From assembly GCA_029976025.1 (NCBI GenBank), contig JARKNX010000079.1, forward strand, positions 1-49,748: a stretch of 49,748 nt of DNA, in the 5' to 3' direction. Below the pieces are notes generated by a model. That model had not been told where the DNA came from. It ran no database searches and worked only from the letters and a program-made list of their open reading frames with translations. Shown here in pieces: positions 8,165 through 17,527 of the stretch; the stretch's first letter is position 1; every line of letters starts with the position of its first letter. This DNA is from Aggregatilineales bacterium (GTDB taxonomy: Bacteria > Chloroflexota > Anaerolineae > Aggregatilineales > Ch27). The translations under genes were made by a program, and so were the position numbers.

Positions 8165-9580
8165 CTACCGGTGATAGTACACATCCCACCCCAGATAGAC
8201 CGTCAGCGCTTCGTAAAGCACATCGGCCGTCAGCGTCAGGTTCACGGCTACGTGATGCTCATAGCTGTTGCGGCATATATACTGCAGAAGCCCCTGAAAG
8301 TCCGGCACCTCCACTACACCGTACCCGCCGAACGTGCTCACCGGATCATTCGTGAAATGCCCTTCGCCCACATAGGCTTTGATCTTCCCCCGGGCATCAT
8401 CGGTGGAGATACGCAGGTAGGTGAACGGGTCCGGCTTCACCCGTCCAAAGACGGCCCCCCAGCTCTTATCCTTCCCCATGCTGTTTTCGAGGGTGCCGTG
8501 ATGCGTGATCGTCATGATATCCTCTACGAACACGCTCCGGGGCAGGTTGGAGCAGTGGAATACCATGCCTTTGTTCGGGTCATCCTCGTAGTTGTTGTTC
8601 CAGTCAACCAGGGCGCTGGGCTCCCCGGACGCCAGCGCCAGCGCATACATCGCGATAGCTCCAGCGATATCAGTCTCACACGCAGAGGGGACCAGGTTGT
8701 CGCTCAGCATACTCATGAGCACGCAGGGCACAACCCCGAAGTATTCTTCCATGCTGGTCCAGCACTGGACGGCCGTGCCGACATATTCATTCGTATCGAT
8801 CCACTCGTCCATGGCGACGCCCAGCTTGGCTACTTTCTGAAGCGACTCCGGCGGGAGGCTCAACGCCCTCCCGTAAGTTCGGACGCTCTCCAGCTTGCTC
8901 AGCACCCGGGGATCAGCATCGGACATCGCTGCGATACGCCCGAAAATCTCCGAAAGATCGAGGGTCTCCACCGTGAGTCCGGCCTGCTCAAACAGCTTTT
9001 CGCTGAAGCGCACAGTATTGAAAGCGGCCGGCCGCGCCCCCAGCATACCAAAGCGCGCCCCACGCATGCCGCGCACCACACGGCACACAGCCGCGAAATG
9101 GCGGAGGTCCTTGCGGAAGCTCTCACTCTCGGGGTCCACCGTGTGCAGGGTGGTCAGGCTGAACGGGATTCCATATTGATTGAGATTATTGCAGACCGAC
9201 ATTTTGCCACAAAAGCTGTCCCGCCGGGCGGTGACAGACATCTTATCGACCGAATCGGGGAATGCATGGATCAGCACTGGCACACCCAGATCGGCGAAAC
9301 GGAGCGTGTTCGCCACGGCGCGCTCATCGCCGAAGTTAGGCAGCGTGACGATGACGCCGTCGATCTCCCGGCGGTGCGCGATAAATAACTCGGCGCACTT
9401 GTGGGCATCGCTCAGGCTCTCAATGCTCCCGTAAGGCGTATCCTGCGGGCTGAGGGCGACCGTCCGGATACCTTCCTCCTCCAGGATTTTGAGCAAAGTT
9501 GCCCGGCCAGTCTCGCACAAAGATGCGGGGAAAAAGTTGCGATTCCCGACAATCAGCCCGAATGTGAGCTCTTTCTTCAT
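8165..9580 (-). CDS. L-fucose/L-arabinose isomerase-like sugar isomerase
   Basis: 471 aa, similar in length and style to the FucI/AraA superfamily of metal-dependent aldose-ketose isomerases. Visible family-like stretches are an N-terminal Rossmann-like half (DGVIVTLPNFGDE, VPVLIHAFPD), a central ACETDIAGAIAMYALALASG (the metal-site region) and a His-containing VFHCSNLP. The start at 9580 (MKKELTF) is chosen because AGGAG sits 7 bases upstream. It is the last gene of the minus-strand sugar operon, so it probably isomerises the sugar released by the adjacent GH31 enzyme before the PfkB kinase acts. The exact substrate cannot be named; xylose, fucose or a modified hexose all fit. A second, longer FucI-type protein is encoded at 38.9 kb. 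Confidence 0.8.
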   Translation of the reverse strand: MKKELTFGLIVGNRNFFPASLCETGRATLLKILEEEGIRTVALSPQDTPYGSIESLSDAHKCAELFIAHRREIDGVIVTLPNFGDERAVANTLRFADLGVPVLIHAFPDSVDKMSVTARRDSFCGKMSVCNNLNQYGIPFSLTTLHTVDPESESFRKDLRHFAAVCRVVRGMRGARFGMLGARPAAFNTVRFSEKLFEQAGLTVETLDLSEIFGRIAAMSDADPRVLSKLESVRTYGRALSLPPESLQKVAKLGVAMDEWIDTNEYVGTAVQCWTSMEEYFGVVPCVLMSMLSDNLVPSACETDIAGAIAMYALALASGEPSALVDWNNNYEDDPNKGMVFHCSNLPRSVFVEDIMTITHHGTLENSMGKDKSWGAVFGRVKPDPFTYLRISTDDARGKIKAYVGEGHFTNDPVSTFGGYGVVEVPDFQGLLQYICRNSYEHHVAVNLTLTADVLYEALTVYLGWDVYYHR

Positions 9581-9643
9581 CTCGGATCTCCTTGGCATGT
9601 TGACAGTCGATATTCAGTCGGCATACGGCCTGCATCATCAGGT

Positions 9644-12046
9644 TTATGATCGGCCGGTTGGAACCACTATTCTGAACGGCGCAGGCGGGCACTGGATAAC
9701 AATGCCGGCCCCAGGCTCCCATGTCCACCCGCTGGCGGCGTCGGCGAGCCGGTTGTGAAAGGGTATCTCCCCCGCCTCTGAATTGATGCGCTCCGGAGGC
9801 GCAAGGCCCATAATCTGGATGCGGAAGGACTTGCGCGATTCCCCCACTTCGATGATCAGTTGGCCGGGCCGGGGCTGGCAGGAGATCGCGACAGTCTCCT
9901 GATCGTCGCGGAAGCTGAAAGCGCTCGCCTGGCCCGGGAACAGCAGCAGCGTGATCGGGTTGAAGGGCCTCTCCCCAACATACTGCACGTCTGGCCCGAG
10001 CGGGATGATCGCCCCGGCCCGAAGGAAGAGCGGCAGCACATCCAGGGGGGCGTGGTAATGCACATACTGCGGGCCGTCATACACCTCGTGTGTCCAGTAA
10101 TCGAGCCACTGGCCCGGAGGGAGGTAGATAACCCGGTCGTCGCGCTCGCTCATGACCGGCGCGACCAGCAGCCATTCGCCCAGCAGGTACTGCGAATCGA
10201 CATCATGCGCGGCCGGATCATCCTGGAACTCAAGCAGCAGAGGCCGCATCAGGGGCACCCCGCTCTGGCTGGAGAGATAGGCGTTGGAGTAGAGGTAAGG
10301 AATCAGCCGGTAGCGAAGTTCAGCGTATTTGCGGAATATCTGCACCGCCTCATCGCCATAGGCCCACGGCTCGCGGGGCGTTGTCCCGTGGCAGCGCGAC
10401 AGGCCGCTGAGCAGCCCGAACTGCGCCCAGCGGATGTAAAGCCTGGGAGATGGTCTGCTTCCGAAGAAGCCACCGATATCGTGCCCCCAGAACGGGATGC
10501 CGGACAGCCCCAGGCTAAGCCCGCCGCGCAGAGTGCCGGCGATGCTTGAAAACGATGTCTGCGGATCGCCCCCCCAGTGGACCGGATACTGCTGCGACCC
10601 GATGCCAGCCGCCCTGGCCCACACAAGGCCCCGCCCGCGCCGCTGTTCCGTAGTCTCGAATACAGCCCGGTTGTACAACACCGCATAGAGATTGTGCAGC
10701 TCTTTTCCATCCATCCCCGAACAGGGGGAGACAGCGTCCTCGGGAACCTGCTCGCCGAAGTCCGTCTTGAACACCGCCACGCCCAGATCGAGCAGAGCTT
10801 CATGCTTCTGCTGATGCCACCGCACCGCAGCCGGATTCGTGAAGTCTACCAGTCCCGCCGGCGGCGCTGGCGGCAGGCCGTCAAACGATCCGGCGGTTTC
10901 CTGCCCCTGGAAGCCCTCCTGCGTGTGAGATGCCATCACCAGGCCGGTATTGATGAGGTAATCTTCCCCCTGCGCATTCTGAAGCAGATAGCCGCCCTGG
11001 CGAGCTTCCTCGAACATTTCGGTGCCGGAGGGCACGAAGGGGCCTTCCCATACGCAGCTCTTGAAGCCAAGCTCCCGCAGGCCGGCCAGCATTTCGCGAG
11101 GGTTATGGAAGCGATCTTCATCCCACAACAGGTCGCACTGGTGAGCGTCGCGCACCCAGTAACCGTCGAACACGAGCACATCGCACGGTATCTTGAGCTC
11201 GCGCAGCTTCCGCGCAACTTCTTCGGCCACTTCTCTGTTGTGGAAATAGCAGCGGGACATCCACAGGCCGAAGGCCCACTCCGGAGGCACCGGCGCGTGG
11301 CCGGTGAGGTCGGCGTAACGCCCCAGAATGCGCTTGAAAGATGGCCCCCAGAACACAAAATAGTCCAGTTGCGGGCTTTCTACGGAGAGGGCAAACGAAG
11401 CGCGGCTGAGCGCTGGATCGCCCACTGCGTGCTCCACCCGGGCGGTGCTGTTGACCAGCACGCCATATCCCTTGCTGCACAGGAAGAACGGGATGTTCTT
11501 GTAGGCGCGCTCGGTCTCGACGCCGTAAGCATCGAGATTCCAGCTTGTAATCGTATGGCCGCGTTTATCGTGGGCGAAGAACTTCTCCCCGAAGCCGTAG
11601 ACGCGATCATCCGGCTCCAGGACAAAAGAATCGACTACTTTATCGATAGCGCCCGCTGTCTCCCTGATGCACAGGGAGGGCACATTTGAGCCGCCGCGCA
11701 CATTCGTATCGTTGCGCTGCTCAGCCCAGACCGGGTTACCCGCCGTGTCAGTCACCGCCCACGTGAACGGCGCCAGGTCAATCTCACAGATCAGGGCGCT
11801 GCTGCGCAACTGGATGTGATTCGCGGAACGGCTCACCTGCACCTGACACGGCTTATCCGGCGGGTGCACCAGCGGAAAGCGCGGAAGGTGCTCCTGCCGG
11901 AACAGCCGGAAGCGGACAGTATCCTCCCAGCAGTACTCAATGACGATAGTCACCGTATTCCCGCGGTCAGTGCTGGCGCTCAGCACTACCCCGCTCGCTG
12001 TCTCCTTCAAAAGTGCGGCATCGACAATTGTTTCGAACTCTGACAT
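9644..12046 (-). CDS. GH31 family glycosidase, alpha-xylosidase-like
   Basis: 800 aa, normal for GH31. The nucleophile motif FKTDFGE has D429; the acid/base is D494 in YPVHWGGD; and GLSGIPFWGHDIGGF and the N-terminal VYGFGEKF are typical. The wording around both catalytic residues is close to the YicI alpha-xylosidase branch rather than the sulfoquinovosidase branch, which has a QQWRE motif not seen here. There is no signal peptide, so it acts in the cytoplasm on imported oligosaccharides, fitting the ABC importer in the same operon. It starts 32 bases after the kinase gene and is followed 63 bases later by the isomerase gene. The substrate is inferred by motif only. Confidence 0.9.
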   Translation of the reverse strand: MSEFETIVDAALLKETASGVVLSASTDRGNTVTIVIEYCWEDTVRFRLFRQEHLPRFPLVHPPDKPCQVQVSRSANHIQLRSSALICEIDLAPFTWAVTDTAGNPVWAEQRNDTNVRGGSNVPSLCIRETAGAIDKVVDSFVLEPDDRVYGFGEKFFAHDKRGHTITSWNLDAYGVETERAYKNIPFFLCSKGYGVLVNSTARVEHAVGDPALSRASFALSVESPQLDYFVFWGPSFKRILGRYADLTGHAPVPPEWAFGLWMSRCYFHNREVAEEVARKLRELKIPCDVLVFDGYWVRDAHQCDLLWDEDRFHNPREMLAGLRELGFKSCVWEGPFVPSGTEMFEEARQGGYLLQNAQGEDYLINTGLVMASHTQEGFQGQETAGSFDGLPPAPPAGLVDFTNPAAVRWHQQKHEALLDLGVAVFKTDFGEQVPEDAVSPCSGMDGKELHNLYAVLYNRAVFETTEQRRGRGLVWARAAGIGSQQYPVHWGGDPQTSFSSIAGTLRGGLSLGLSGIPFWGHDIGGFFGSRPSPRLYIRWAQFGLLSGLSRCHGTTPREPWAYGDEAVQIFRKYAELRYRLIPYLYSNAYLSSQSGVPLMRPLLLEFQDDPAAHDVDSQYLLGEWLLVAPVMSERDDRVIYLPPGQWLDYWTHEVYDGPQYVHYHAPLDVLPLFLRAGAIIPLGPDVQYVGERPFNPITLLLFPGQASAFSFRDDQETVAISCQPRPGQLIIEVGESRKSFRIQIMGLAPPERINSEAGEIPFHNRLADAASGWTWEPGAGIVIQCPPAPFRIVVPTGRS

Positions 12047-12078
12047 ACCGACTCCTTAACCAGGGCACGCGCTTCTGT

Positions 12079-13209
12079 CTATCCCGCACCATCGTGCGGA
12101 CCCACCCACAGGTGAATCTGCTCCTCCCACCGCCAGCCCGGCGCCTGAATCGCCAGCGGCATCCTGGCCCACCCACACCGGATGCGCGCCTGCGTCGCCT
12201 CCCACGATTGTATGCCGCCCAGAGCATCGGCAGCCTCGACATTGCAGGCGCCCACAGCCGCCGCGGAGATCAACCCTTCTTCCACCGGCTGGCCGTACAG
12301 AATTGAAGCCAGGAATCCGGCGATAGCGGCGTCGCCGGCCCCGGTCGTCCCTACAGGCTGATCAGGCTGGAAAGTCGGCGTCCACAGCTCCCGGCCGGCC
12401 CAGCGGCCCGGCAGGTCGAATGCCAGCGCCCCGCCCGTCCGCAGGTACAGCCCCCGTATCCCGAGCTTGAGGGCCACGATCCCGGCCCCCATGCTCAGCA
12501 GCTCCGCCGCAATCCCGGAGATAATTGTCTCAGCGGTGGATATGGTCTCATCTCGCCGCAGCATGAACAGGAGTTCATCCAGACTGGGGAGGAAGATATC
12601 CACATACGGAAGCGTGCGTTCCAGTACGCGGCGCCAGTTGACGCGGCCGCTGGGACCTTCGGCTTCCGGGAAAGCCATATCGAGCGCCGTGATAACGCCG
12701 GTGGCTCTGGCCCGACGGAACAGCGCCTCAAGCTCAGCTCCGTCGTCCTCATACATCCGCCGCATATAGGGCGGATAGCCGAAATGGAACAGGCGCGCCC
12801 GGCGCAGCAGATCGTAAGGCACATCGTCTGCGTCGAACGTGTGGTTAGTGCCCGGGTGGGTGATGAAGGAGCGATCGGTTTCCGGAGGGCTGAGCACAAT
12901 TGTGCAGGGGCTGTTCGCGCCAGGAACTACAATCATGTCTCGCGCCAGGTCGGGGTCATCGGCGCTGATCAGGCGCAGGATGATATCCCCGATAGCATCA
13001 TCCCCGACCTTGCCGACCAGGCGCGTGGGAACCCCCAGGCGCCACAGACTTCGGCCAGTGTTGCCGACCGCGCCGCCCGTGTACAGACCCATCGGCCCAA
13101 CTTCCAGCGAAAGGCCCGGCGACAGGGCGGACTCCAGACTCGCGGTTCGCAGCGGCGGGATAATGTCCAGGCAGATCAGCCCGGCGACAACAGCCCCTTC
13201 GCGCTCCAT
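12079..13209 (-). CDS. PfkB-family carbohydrate kinase
   Basis: 376 aa. Ribokinase/PfkB signatures are an N-terminal GGAVGNTGRSLWRLG and the C-terminal ATP-site motif GTTGAGDAAIAGFL, whose GAGD carries the catalytic Asp. It would phosphorylate the keto-sugar made by the isomerase at the operon end. The start at 13209 (MEREGAVV) is chosen because AGGAG lies 5 bases upstream; the frame is open 45 codons further but that segment overlaps the permease gene and looks non-coding. The gap to the upstream permease is 10 bases. Sugar specificity is unknown. Confidence 0.88.
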   Translation of the reverse strand: MEREGAVVAGLICLDIIPPLRTASLESALSPGLSLEVGPMGLYTGGAVGNTGRSLWRLGVPTRLVGKVGDDAIGDIILRLISADDPDLARDMIVVPGANSPCTIVLSPPETDRSFITHPGTNHTFDADDVPYDLLRRARLFHFGYPPYMRRMYEDDGAELEALFRRARATGVITALDMAFPEAEGPSGRVNWRRVLERTLPYVDIFLPSLDELLFMLRRDETISTAETIISGIAAELLSMGAGIVALKLGIRGLYLRTGGALAFDLPGRWAGRELWTPTFQPDQPVGTTGAGDAAIAGFLASILYGQPVEEGLISAAAVGACNVEAADALGGIQSWEATQARIRCGWARMPLAIQAPGWRWEEQIHLWVGPHDGAG

Positions 13210-13219
13210 ACTGCTCCTC

Positions 13220-14080
13220 TTATGCCTTGATAGACCCGGCCAGCATACCGCGCACAAAATAGCGCTGCAGAACGAGAAAGACGAAGAGCGGCACGGCAGA
13301 AGAGATAAAAGCCGCCGCGGTGAGAAGCTCCCAACCCTCTCCACGAGAACCCACCAGGTTGCTCAAAGAGACGGTGAGGGGGGTCACATCAGGCGCGCCG
13401 CCCAGGTAAATCAGGGCGACGAACAGATCGTTCCAGACCCAGAGAAACTGGAAGATAGCAATCGAGGCGAGCGCCGGAATAGACAGGGGGAGCACCAGGC
13501 GGAGCAGAATCTGGAGCGAGGACGCCCCATCGATCGCCGCCGCGTCGAACAGCTCGGCTGGCAGTTCTTTGAAGAAGCTGTATAAAAAGTAAATGATCAG
13601 GGGCAGCCCATACCCCGTGTGAACCAGCCAGACTCCGGCGTACTGGCCTGTCAGCCCCATTTTGTTGTACTGAGTCAGGATCGGGATCACCGTGGCCTGA
13701 AGCGGGACGGATACCAGCGCGACAATCAGGCCGAACAGCGGGAGACGCAGAGGGAAGCGCATCTTGGCAAACGCCAGCGCCGCCAGCGACCCCACCGCGA
13801 TCGGGATCAGCGTTGCGGGCACGCTGATGATGAGGCTGTTGAGGAAGGCGCGATCCATGCTGCGCTTGGCAATCACCGTCTGGTAGCCCTCCAGGGTGAA
13901 CTGCTGATTCTGCGGGTTCGTGAATACCGTCCACCAGCCGGACTGGGCAACATCAAACGATGAGCGAAAAGAGGTGATGAACACGCCGAGGGTGGGCAGC
14001 AGCCAGATGATGGCAATGCTGATCAGAAAGATATGCAGAAACACCCGGCCTAAGCGTTGACGGAATTGGAGCATACTCAT
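13220..14080 (-). CDS. Carbohydrate ABC transporter permease (MalG type)
   Basis: 286 aa inner-membrane permease with six predicted helices and the EAA loop (ELFDAAAIDGASSLQILLRL) that docks to the ATPase. Its start overlaps the previous permease stop as ATGA at 14080. A second ATG at 14074 has better spacing to the GAGGGGG upstream and could be the real start. It pairs with the MalF-type permease and the binding protein. No ATP-binding subunit is encoded in this operon, so a shared MsmK/UgpC-like ATPase elsewhere is expected, which is common for this transporter class. Confidence 0.92.
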   Translation of the reverse strand: MSMLQFRQRLGRVFLHIFLISIAIIWLLPTLGVFITSFRSSFDVAQSGWWTVFTNPQNQQFTLEGYQTVIAKRSMDRAFLNSLIISVPATLIPIAVGSLAALAFAKMRFPLRLPLFGLIVALVSVPLQATVIPILTQYNKMGLTGQYAGVWLVHTGYGLPLIIYFLYSFFKELPAELFDAAAIDGASSLQILLRLVLPLSIPALASIAIFQFLWVWNDLFVALIYLGGAPDVTPLTVSLSNLVGSRGEGWELLTAAAFISSAVPLFVFLVLQRYFVRGMLAGSIKA

Positions 14081-14940
14081 TCCCCCTCTTTCCGCTGCCG
14101 CCATACGTTCAGGCCCAGGATGAGAACCGAAGTGACAAAGAGGGCCGTCGCAATCGCGCTGGCATGTCCTTTGTTGCGGTACAGAAACAGTTCTTTGTAC
14201 ATGCGGTTAGCCAGAACTTCAGTGTCGAAAAGACCGTTCGTTGTCACATAGATGATGTCGAAAACTTTGAGGGCGAAGACCATCATAGTCACGGTGATCA
14301 CGCTGATAGTGGGCACCAGCATGGGGACGGTCACGCGCCAGAACAAGGCCCATTCGCCCGCGCCGTCCATGCGGGCTGCCTCGATCACCTCGCTCGGGAG
14401 GTTCTTGTAGGCAGCAGAAAAGGCGGTCATGCAGAATCCGGTCCAGATCCAGATGCCGATGAAGATCAGGGCGAAGTTATTGATCCAGGGGCGCGCATTG
14501 AGCCACCCTACCGGCGTGCCTCCCAGGGCCACAACAATGGCGTTCAGGAGGCCGGTCTGGGCGACTTCCTGGGCGCGGTAGGCGTAGACAAACTTCCAGA
14601 TCACGCCGGCCCCCACAAAGGAGATCGCCATCGGCATGAAGATAATGGACTTGAAGAGCCTCTCGTATCGCACCTTGTCGGCGAGCACCGCCAGCAGAAG
14701 TCCCAGCGCTACGGTGAGCAGCGGGAACACAATAATCCACAGCAGATTATTGCGCAGGGCGCTCTTCGTCGTCTCGCTTGTGAGCAAGAATTCGTAGTTT
14801 GCCAGCCCGACATAATCGATCGAGCGATCGTCGAAGAAACTGAGGTAGAAAGTACGGATTGTCGGATATACTAAAAAGAATGCTACAAAGATGCTTGCTG
14901 GCAGGATGTACAACCAGGGAACGAAACGAGCCGTTTTCAT
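14077..14940 (-). CDS. Sugar ABC transporter permease (MalF type)
   Basis: 287 aa, six membrane helices, with the EAA motif near the end (EVIEAARMDGAGEWALFWRV). It forms the channel with the MalG-type partner. The start at 14940 (MKTARFVPWLY) is preferred: AGGA lies 7 bases upstream and the long N-terminal extension of the open frame would run through an mRNA hairpin. It is separated from the binding-protein gene by a 13-bp stem-loop that probably lowers its expression relative to that gene. Confidence 0.92.
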   Translation of the reverse strand: MKTARFVPWLYILPASIFVAFFLVYPTIRTFYLSFFDDRSIDYVGLANYEFLLTSETTKSALRNNLLWIIVFPLLTVALGLLLAVLADKVRYERLFKSIIFMPMAISFVGAGVIWKFVYAYRAQEVAQTGLLNAIVVALGGTPVGWLNARPWINNFALIFIGIWIWTGFCMTAFSAAYKNLPSEVIEAARMDGAGEWALFWRVTVPMLVPTISVITVTMMVFALKVFDIIYVTTNGLFDTEVLANRMYKELFLYRNKGHASAIATALFVTSVLILGLNVWRQRKEGE

Positions 14941-14963
14941 GGTCCAGTCCTGAGGCAAGGGAG

Positions 14964-15000
14964 GTGGCTTGCCCTCAAGGCCAAGGAGAGGGCAAGCCAC
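14964..15000 (-). promoter_or_regulatory. Intercistronic stem-loop between binding protein and permeases
   Basis: A perfect 13-bp inverted repeat (GTGGCTTGCCCTC / GAGGGCAAGCCAC) with an 11-base loop lies 17 bases after the binding-protein stop and 23 bases before the permease start. No T-run follows, so it is likely a 3'-end-stabilising or partial-termination structure, as known between malE and malF, giving more binding protein than permease. Confidence 0.75.
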
Positions 15001-15017
15001 TGCACCCAAACGTAACG

Positions 15018-16310
15018 TCAGTCGCGGTATGCGCTTAGCGCTGCTTCTTCGATGACTGCCAGCACTGCATCCAGGTCCTCCCCGGATACGTAGTCCACCA
15101 CGCCAGTCCAGAACGCCCCGGCGCCAATTGACGACGGCATCAGGTCAGAGCCGTCAAACCGGATAGCATCCGCCGACAGCAGGAGCTGCGCCGCATTCTG
15201 CAGAATGGGATCGGTGTATGCTTCCAGAGGCACTGCGGCGCTGGCCGACAGACGGTTGAAGCTCTTCACGATCAACTCCTGGGCTTCAGCGCTGGCCCAG
15301 AATTCCATAAACTCGCGACCCGCCGGTGTGTCGTTGAACATAACCAGCTGTGAACCGGAAGACAGCATCGGATTGCCAAATTCAGGATCGATCGGCGGCA
15401 CCATGAAGAAATTCACCTGCTCAATTGGCTCAATCTCGGGGAAGTGATTCTTGATGAACCCGTAGATGAAGAGGGCCATCCGGTGCAGATCGGCGTTAGG
15501 CGGGTCGGTGTACAGCGGGTCCGCCCCATCGCCAAAGAACACGCTCAGCTCACCATCAATGCCGCCCAGGACATAATCCTCATTGAGGGCAATCTGGCCG
15601 AACACTTCCCAGGCATGCTTGACACGCTCGTCGGTCCAGGGGATCTCATGGTTGACCCACTGATCGTAGACTTCGGGGCCTACGGTGCGGAGCATGATAT
15701 CTTCGATCCAGTCGGTGCCGACCCAGCCGGTCGCGTCGCCGCTCTCCATAGCGATAGACCAGGGCTTGACACCATCGGCGGCCATCGCTTCCGTGAGGGC
15801 TACCATCTCATCCCAGGTGGTGGGGATCTCATAGCCCTGCGCAGCGAATACCTCCGGGTTATACCAGACGAGACTCTTGGGGGCGACTTCTCCCCAGATG
15901 CCGTACAGGTGCCCCTCATAGGACCCTAACTGGAGCCAGTCCGGCGCGAAGTCCGCCTCAATCTGTTCCATATCCAGGAAGGAATCCAGCGGTACCAGAT
16001 AGCCATCGCGAGCGAACTCCCACACGACGGCCGGCAGCGGGCTGATATAGAAGTCAGGAGGATTGCCAGCCTCGGCACGGGCGATCACGGAAGCAACGTC
16101 GCGAGTCCCGGTATGGTCAACCTGGATCCCGGTCTTAGCCTCGAAGGCCTCCAGGACGGCGAGCAAAGCCTGTTCTTCCTCGCCGCCCCAGGGGCTGAGA
16201 ATCTCGACGCGCCCGCCCTGGGCAGCAGCGCTTTGCTGAGGTGCGATCTGGCCCAGCAGGGGAACTGCGACCAGCATAACAAGCACCAAAAAGCCCACAA
16301 GCCTGTTCAT
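15018..16310 (-). CDS. Extracellular sugar-binding protein of ABC importer
   Basis: 430 aa, solute-binding protein of the carbohydrate (SBP_bac_1) type. There is a signal peptide of about 30 residues, then EILSPWGGEEEQALLAVLEAF, the usual first strand and helix of the fold; WYNPEVFAAQGYEIPTTWDE is the typical ligand-site region, and AGREFMEFWASAEAQ is also family-like. The signal peptide has no lipobox Cys, so it is not a standard lipoprotein. An AGGAG site lies about 8 bases before the ATG. It is the second gene of the operon, 100 bases after lacI. The ligand is probably a xyloside or other alpha-glycoside, judging from the GH31 neighbour. Confidence 0.92.
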   Translation of the reverse strand: MNRLVGFLVLVMLVAVPLLGQIAPQQSAAAQGGRVEILSPWGGEEEQALLAVLEAFEAKTGIQVDHTGTRDVASVIARAEAGNPPDFYISPLPAVVWEFARDGYLVPLDSFLDMEQIEADFAPDWLQLGSYEGHLYGIWGEVAPKSLVWYNPEVFAAQGYEIPTTWDEMVALTEAMAADGVKPWSIAMESGDATGWVGTDWIEDIMLRTVGPEVYDQWVNHEIPWTDERVKHAWEVFGQIALNEDYVLGGIDGELSVFFGDGADPLYTDPPNADLHRMALFIYGFIKNHFPEIEPIEQVNFFMVPPIDPEFGNPMLSSGSQLVMFNDTPAGREFMEFWASAEAQELIVKSFNRLSASAAVPLEAYTDPILQNAAQLLLSADAIRFDGSDLMPSSIGAGAFWTGVVDYVSGEDLDAVLAVIEEAALSAYRD

Positions 16311-16410
16311 TTGCAGATTCTCCTTTTCATGCTAGATGGTATTTCCTTGACCCAAACGCAGAACTTTCAGTCGCGTCTTTCGCCGGTTGTTACGAACCTC
16401 CTTTCCGAAT

Positions 16411-17463
16411 TTACAGAGCATGCGATATTGAGCGCGGGGGGGCGCAGGACTGACGGATAATCAGCCTGGGATTCACGACGACCCGACTTTCGCTCTCCGC
16501 AACTGGATTCCCATTGAGGAAGCTGGTCAGCAGCCTGACCGCCTGGGCAGCCATGTCGCCTACCGGCTGGCGGACTGTTGTCAGCGCGGGCGAGATATCC
16601 GCCACCCCCTCAATATCGTCAAAACCGATGATCGAAACATCCGCCGGCACCCGCAACCCCAGGCGCAGCGCCCCGTTGAGCGCACCAAGCGCGGCCAGGT
16701 CGGTGGCGCAGAAGATTGCGGTCGGCGGGTTCGGAAGGCTCAGGAGGCACTGAGCGCGATCGAGCGCGGCTGCGCGGCTGTTGGCGCAGTGCTGAAGATA
16801 CTCCTCTGACCATGAGAGGTTGTTCTCAAGGAGATACCGGTGTGTCAGCTCTATGCGCTGGTTGATCCCGCCGTGTTCAAGATTGCCAATCGCCGCGATC
16901 CGCTGATGTCCCAGATCGCGCAGATAATCCAGCGCCAGCTTCACCCCCATGACTTCATCGACGTTCACCGACGGGAAAGTGGACTGTTCCCCACACGCAA
17001 CCAGAACAAATGGCGTTCCGAACCGGGTGAGCTCGTCAATCACAGCCTGATCGCCGGGGATATCGCCCAGGAGCAGCAGCCCGTCAAACCAGTGGCTGTG
17101 CACCAGGGCGAGATGGCGGCCAACGATCTCCAGATCGTACTCAGCATGCCCGAACAAAAGATCGATCCCCTGCGACCGGGCCGTCTTTTGAATTTCTTTG
17201 CCCAGCATACTCAGGAACGGATCGCTGATATCACGGACAATCACACCGATCACGCCAGTGCGCTGGGTGCGAAGAGCAGATGCGAACGGGTTGGGGGTGT
17301 AACCAAGCTGCTCGGCAGTCTGTAACACCAGACTGCGCGTAGCATCACTGATCTTGATTCCTCCCTCACGTTGATTTAATACCCTGGACACTGTGCCGAC
17401 GGATACCCCGGCAGCACGGGCAACATCAGCGATAGTCACCCGCTTCGAGGAATACATATCCAA
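16411..17463 (-). CDS. LacI-family transcriptional regulator
   Basis: 350 aa. The N-terminal helix-turn-helix (VTIADVARAAGVSVGTVSRV) and hinge (LGYTPNPFASALR) are followed by a periplasmic-binding-protein-like sugar-sensing domain (GVIVRDISDPF, GFDDIEGVADISPALTTVRQP). As the first gene of the sugar operon it lies directly behind a promoter whose start-site region contains a LacI-type palindrome, so it should repress itself and the whole operon until the sugar or its phosphate binds. The start could be ATG 17463 or ATG 17457; neither has a strong ribosome site (AAGG at about 10 bases). Confidence 0.93.
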   Translation of the reverse strand: MDMYSSKRVTIADVARAAGVSVGTVSRVLNQREGGIKISDATRSLVLQTAEQLGYTPNPFASALRTQRTGVIGVIVRDISDPFLSMLGKEIQKTARSQGIDLLFGHAEYDLEIVGRHLALVHSHWFDGLLLLGDIPGDQAVIDELTRFGTPFVLVACGEQSTFPSVNVDEVMGVKLALDYLRDLGHQRIAAIGNLEHGGINQRIELTHRYLLENNLSWSEEYLQHCANSRAAALDRAQCLLSLPNPPTAIFCATDLAALGALNGALRLGLRVPADVSIIGFDDIEGVADISPALTTVRQPVGDMAAQAVRLLTSFLNGNPVAESESRVVVNPRLIIRQSCAPPRSISHAL

Positions 17464-17477
17464 TAAAATCCTTATAC

Positions 17478-17491
17478 GTAAAACGTTTGCA
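17478..17491 (-). promoter_or_regulatory. LacI-family operator
   Basis: TGCAAACGTTTTAC on the minus strand: the central AACGTT with flanking A/T arms matches the known LacI/CcpA-family operator style (central CG). It lies 8 bases after the -10 element, over the expected transcription start, and 15 bases before the lacI start codon. Autorepression is inferred. Confidence 0.75.
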
Positions 17492-17498
17492 TATATGT

Positions 17499-17527
17499 AT
17501 CGTAGGGCTGTTCTGATATTCTGTCAA
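17499..17527 (-). promoter_or_regulatory. Promoter of the lacI-led sugar operon
   Basis: The minus strand has TTGACA (perfect -35, 17522-17527), a 17-base spacer and TACGAT (-10, 17499-17504, 4/6). It is the best promoter match upstream of the operon and leads straight into the operator and lacI. Confidence 0.8.

Noticed and set aside
9644..12046. GH31 as a sulfoquinovosidase, making the operon a sulfosugar pathway
   Set aside because: The sulfoquinovosidase QQWRE motif was not found and both catalytic motifs read like YicI alpha-xylosidase.
16311..16410. Second promoter/operator before the binding-protein gene
   Set aside because: Only poor -35/-10 candidates (TTGGGT and TAGCAT, 15-base spacer) and no palindrome like the one before lacI.
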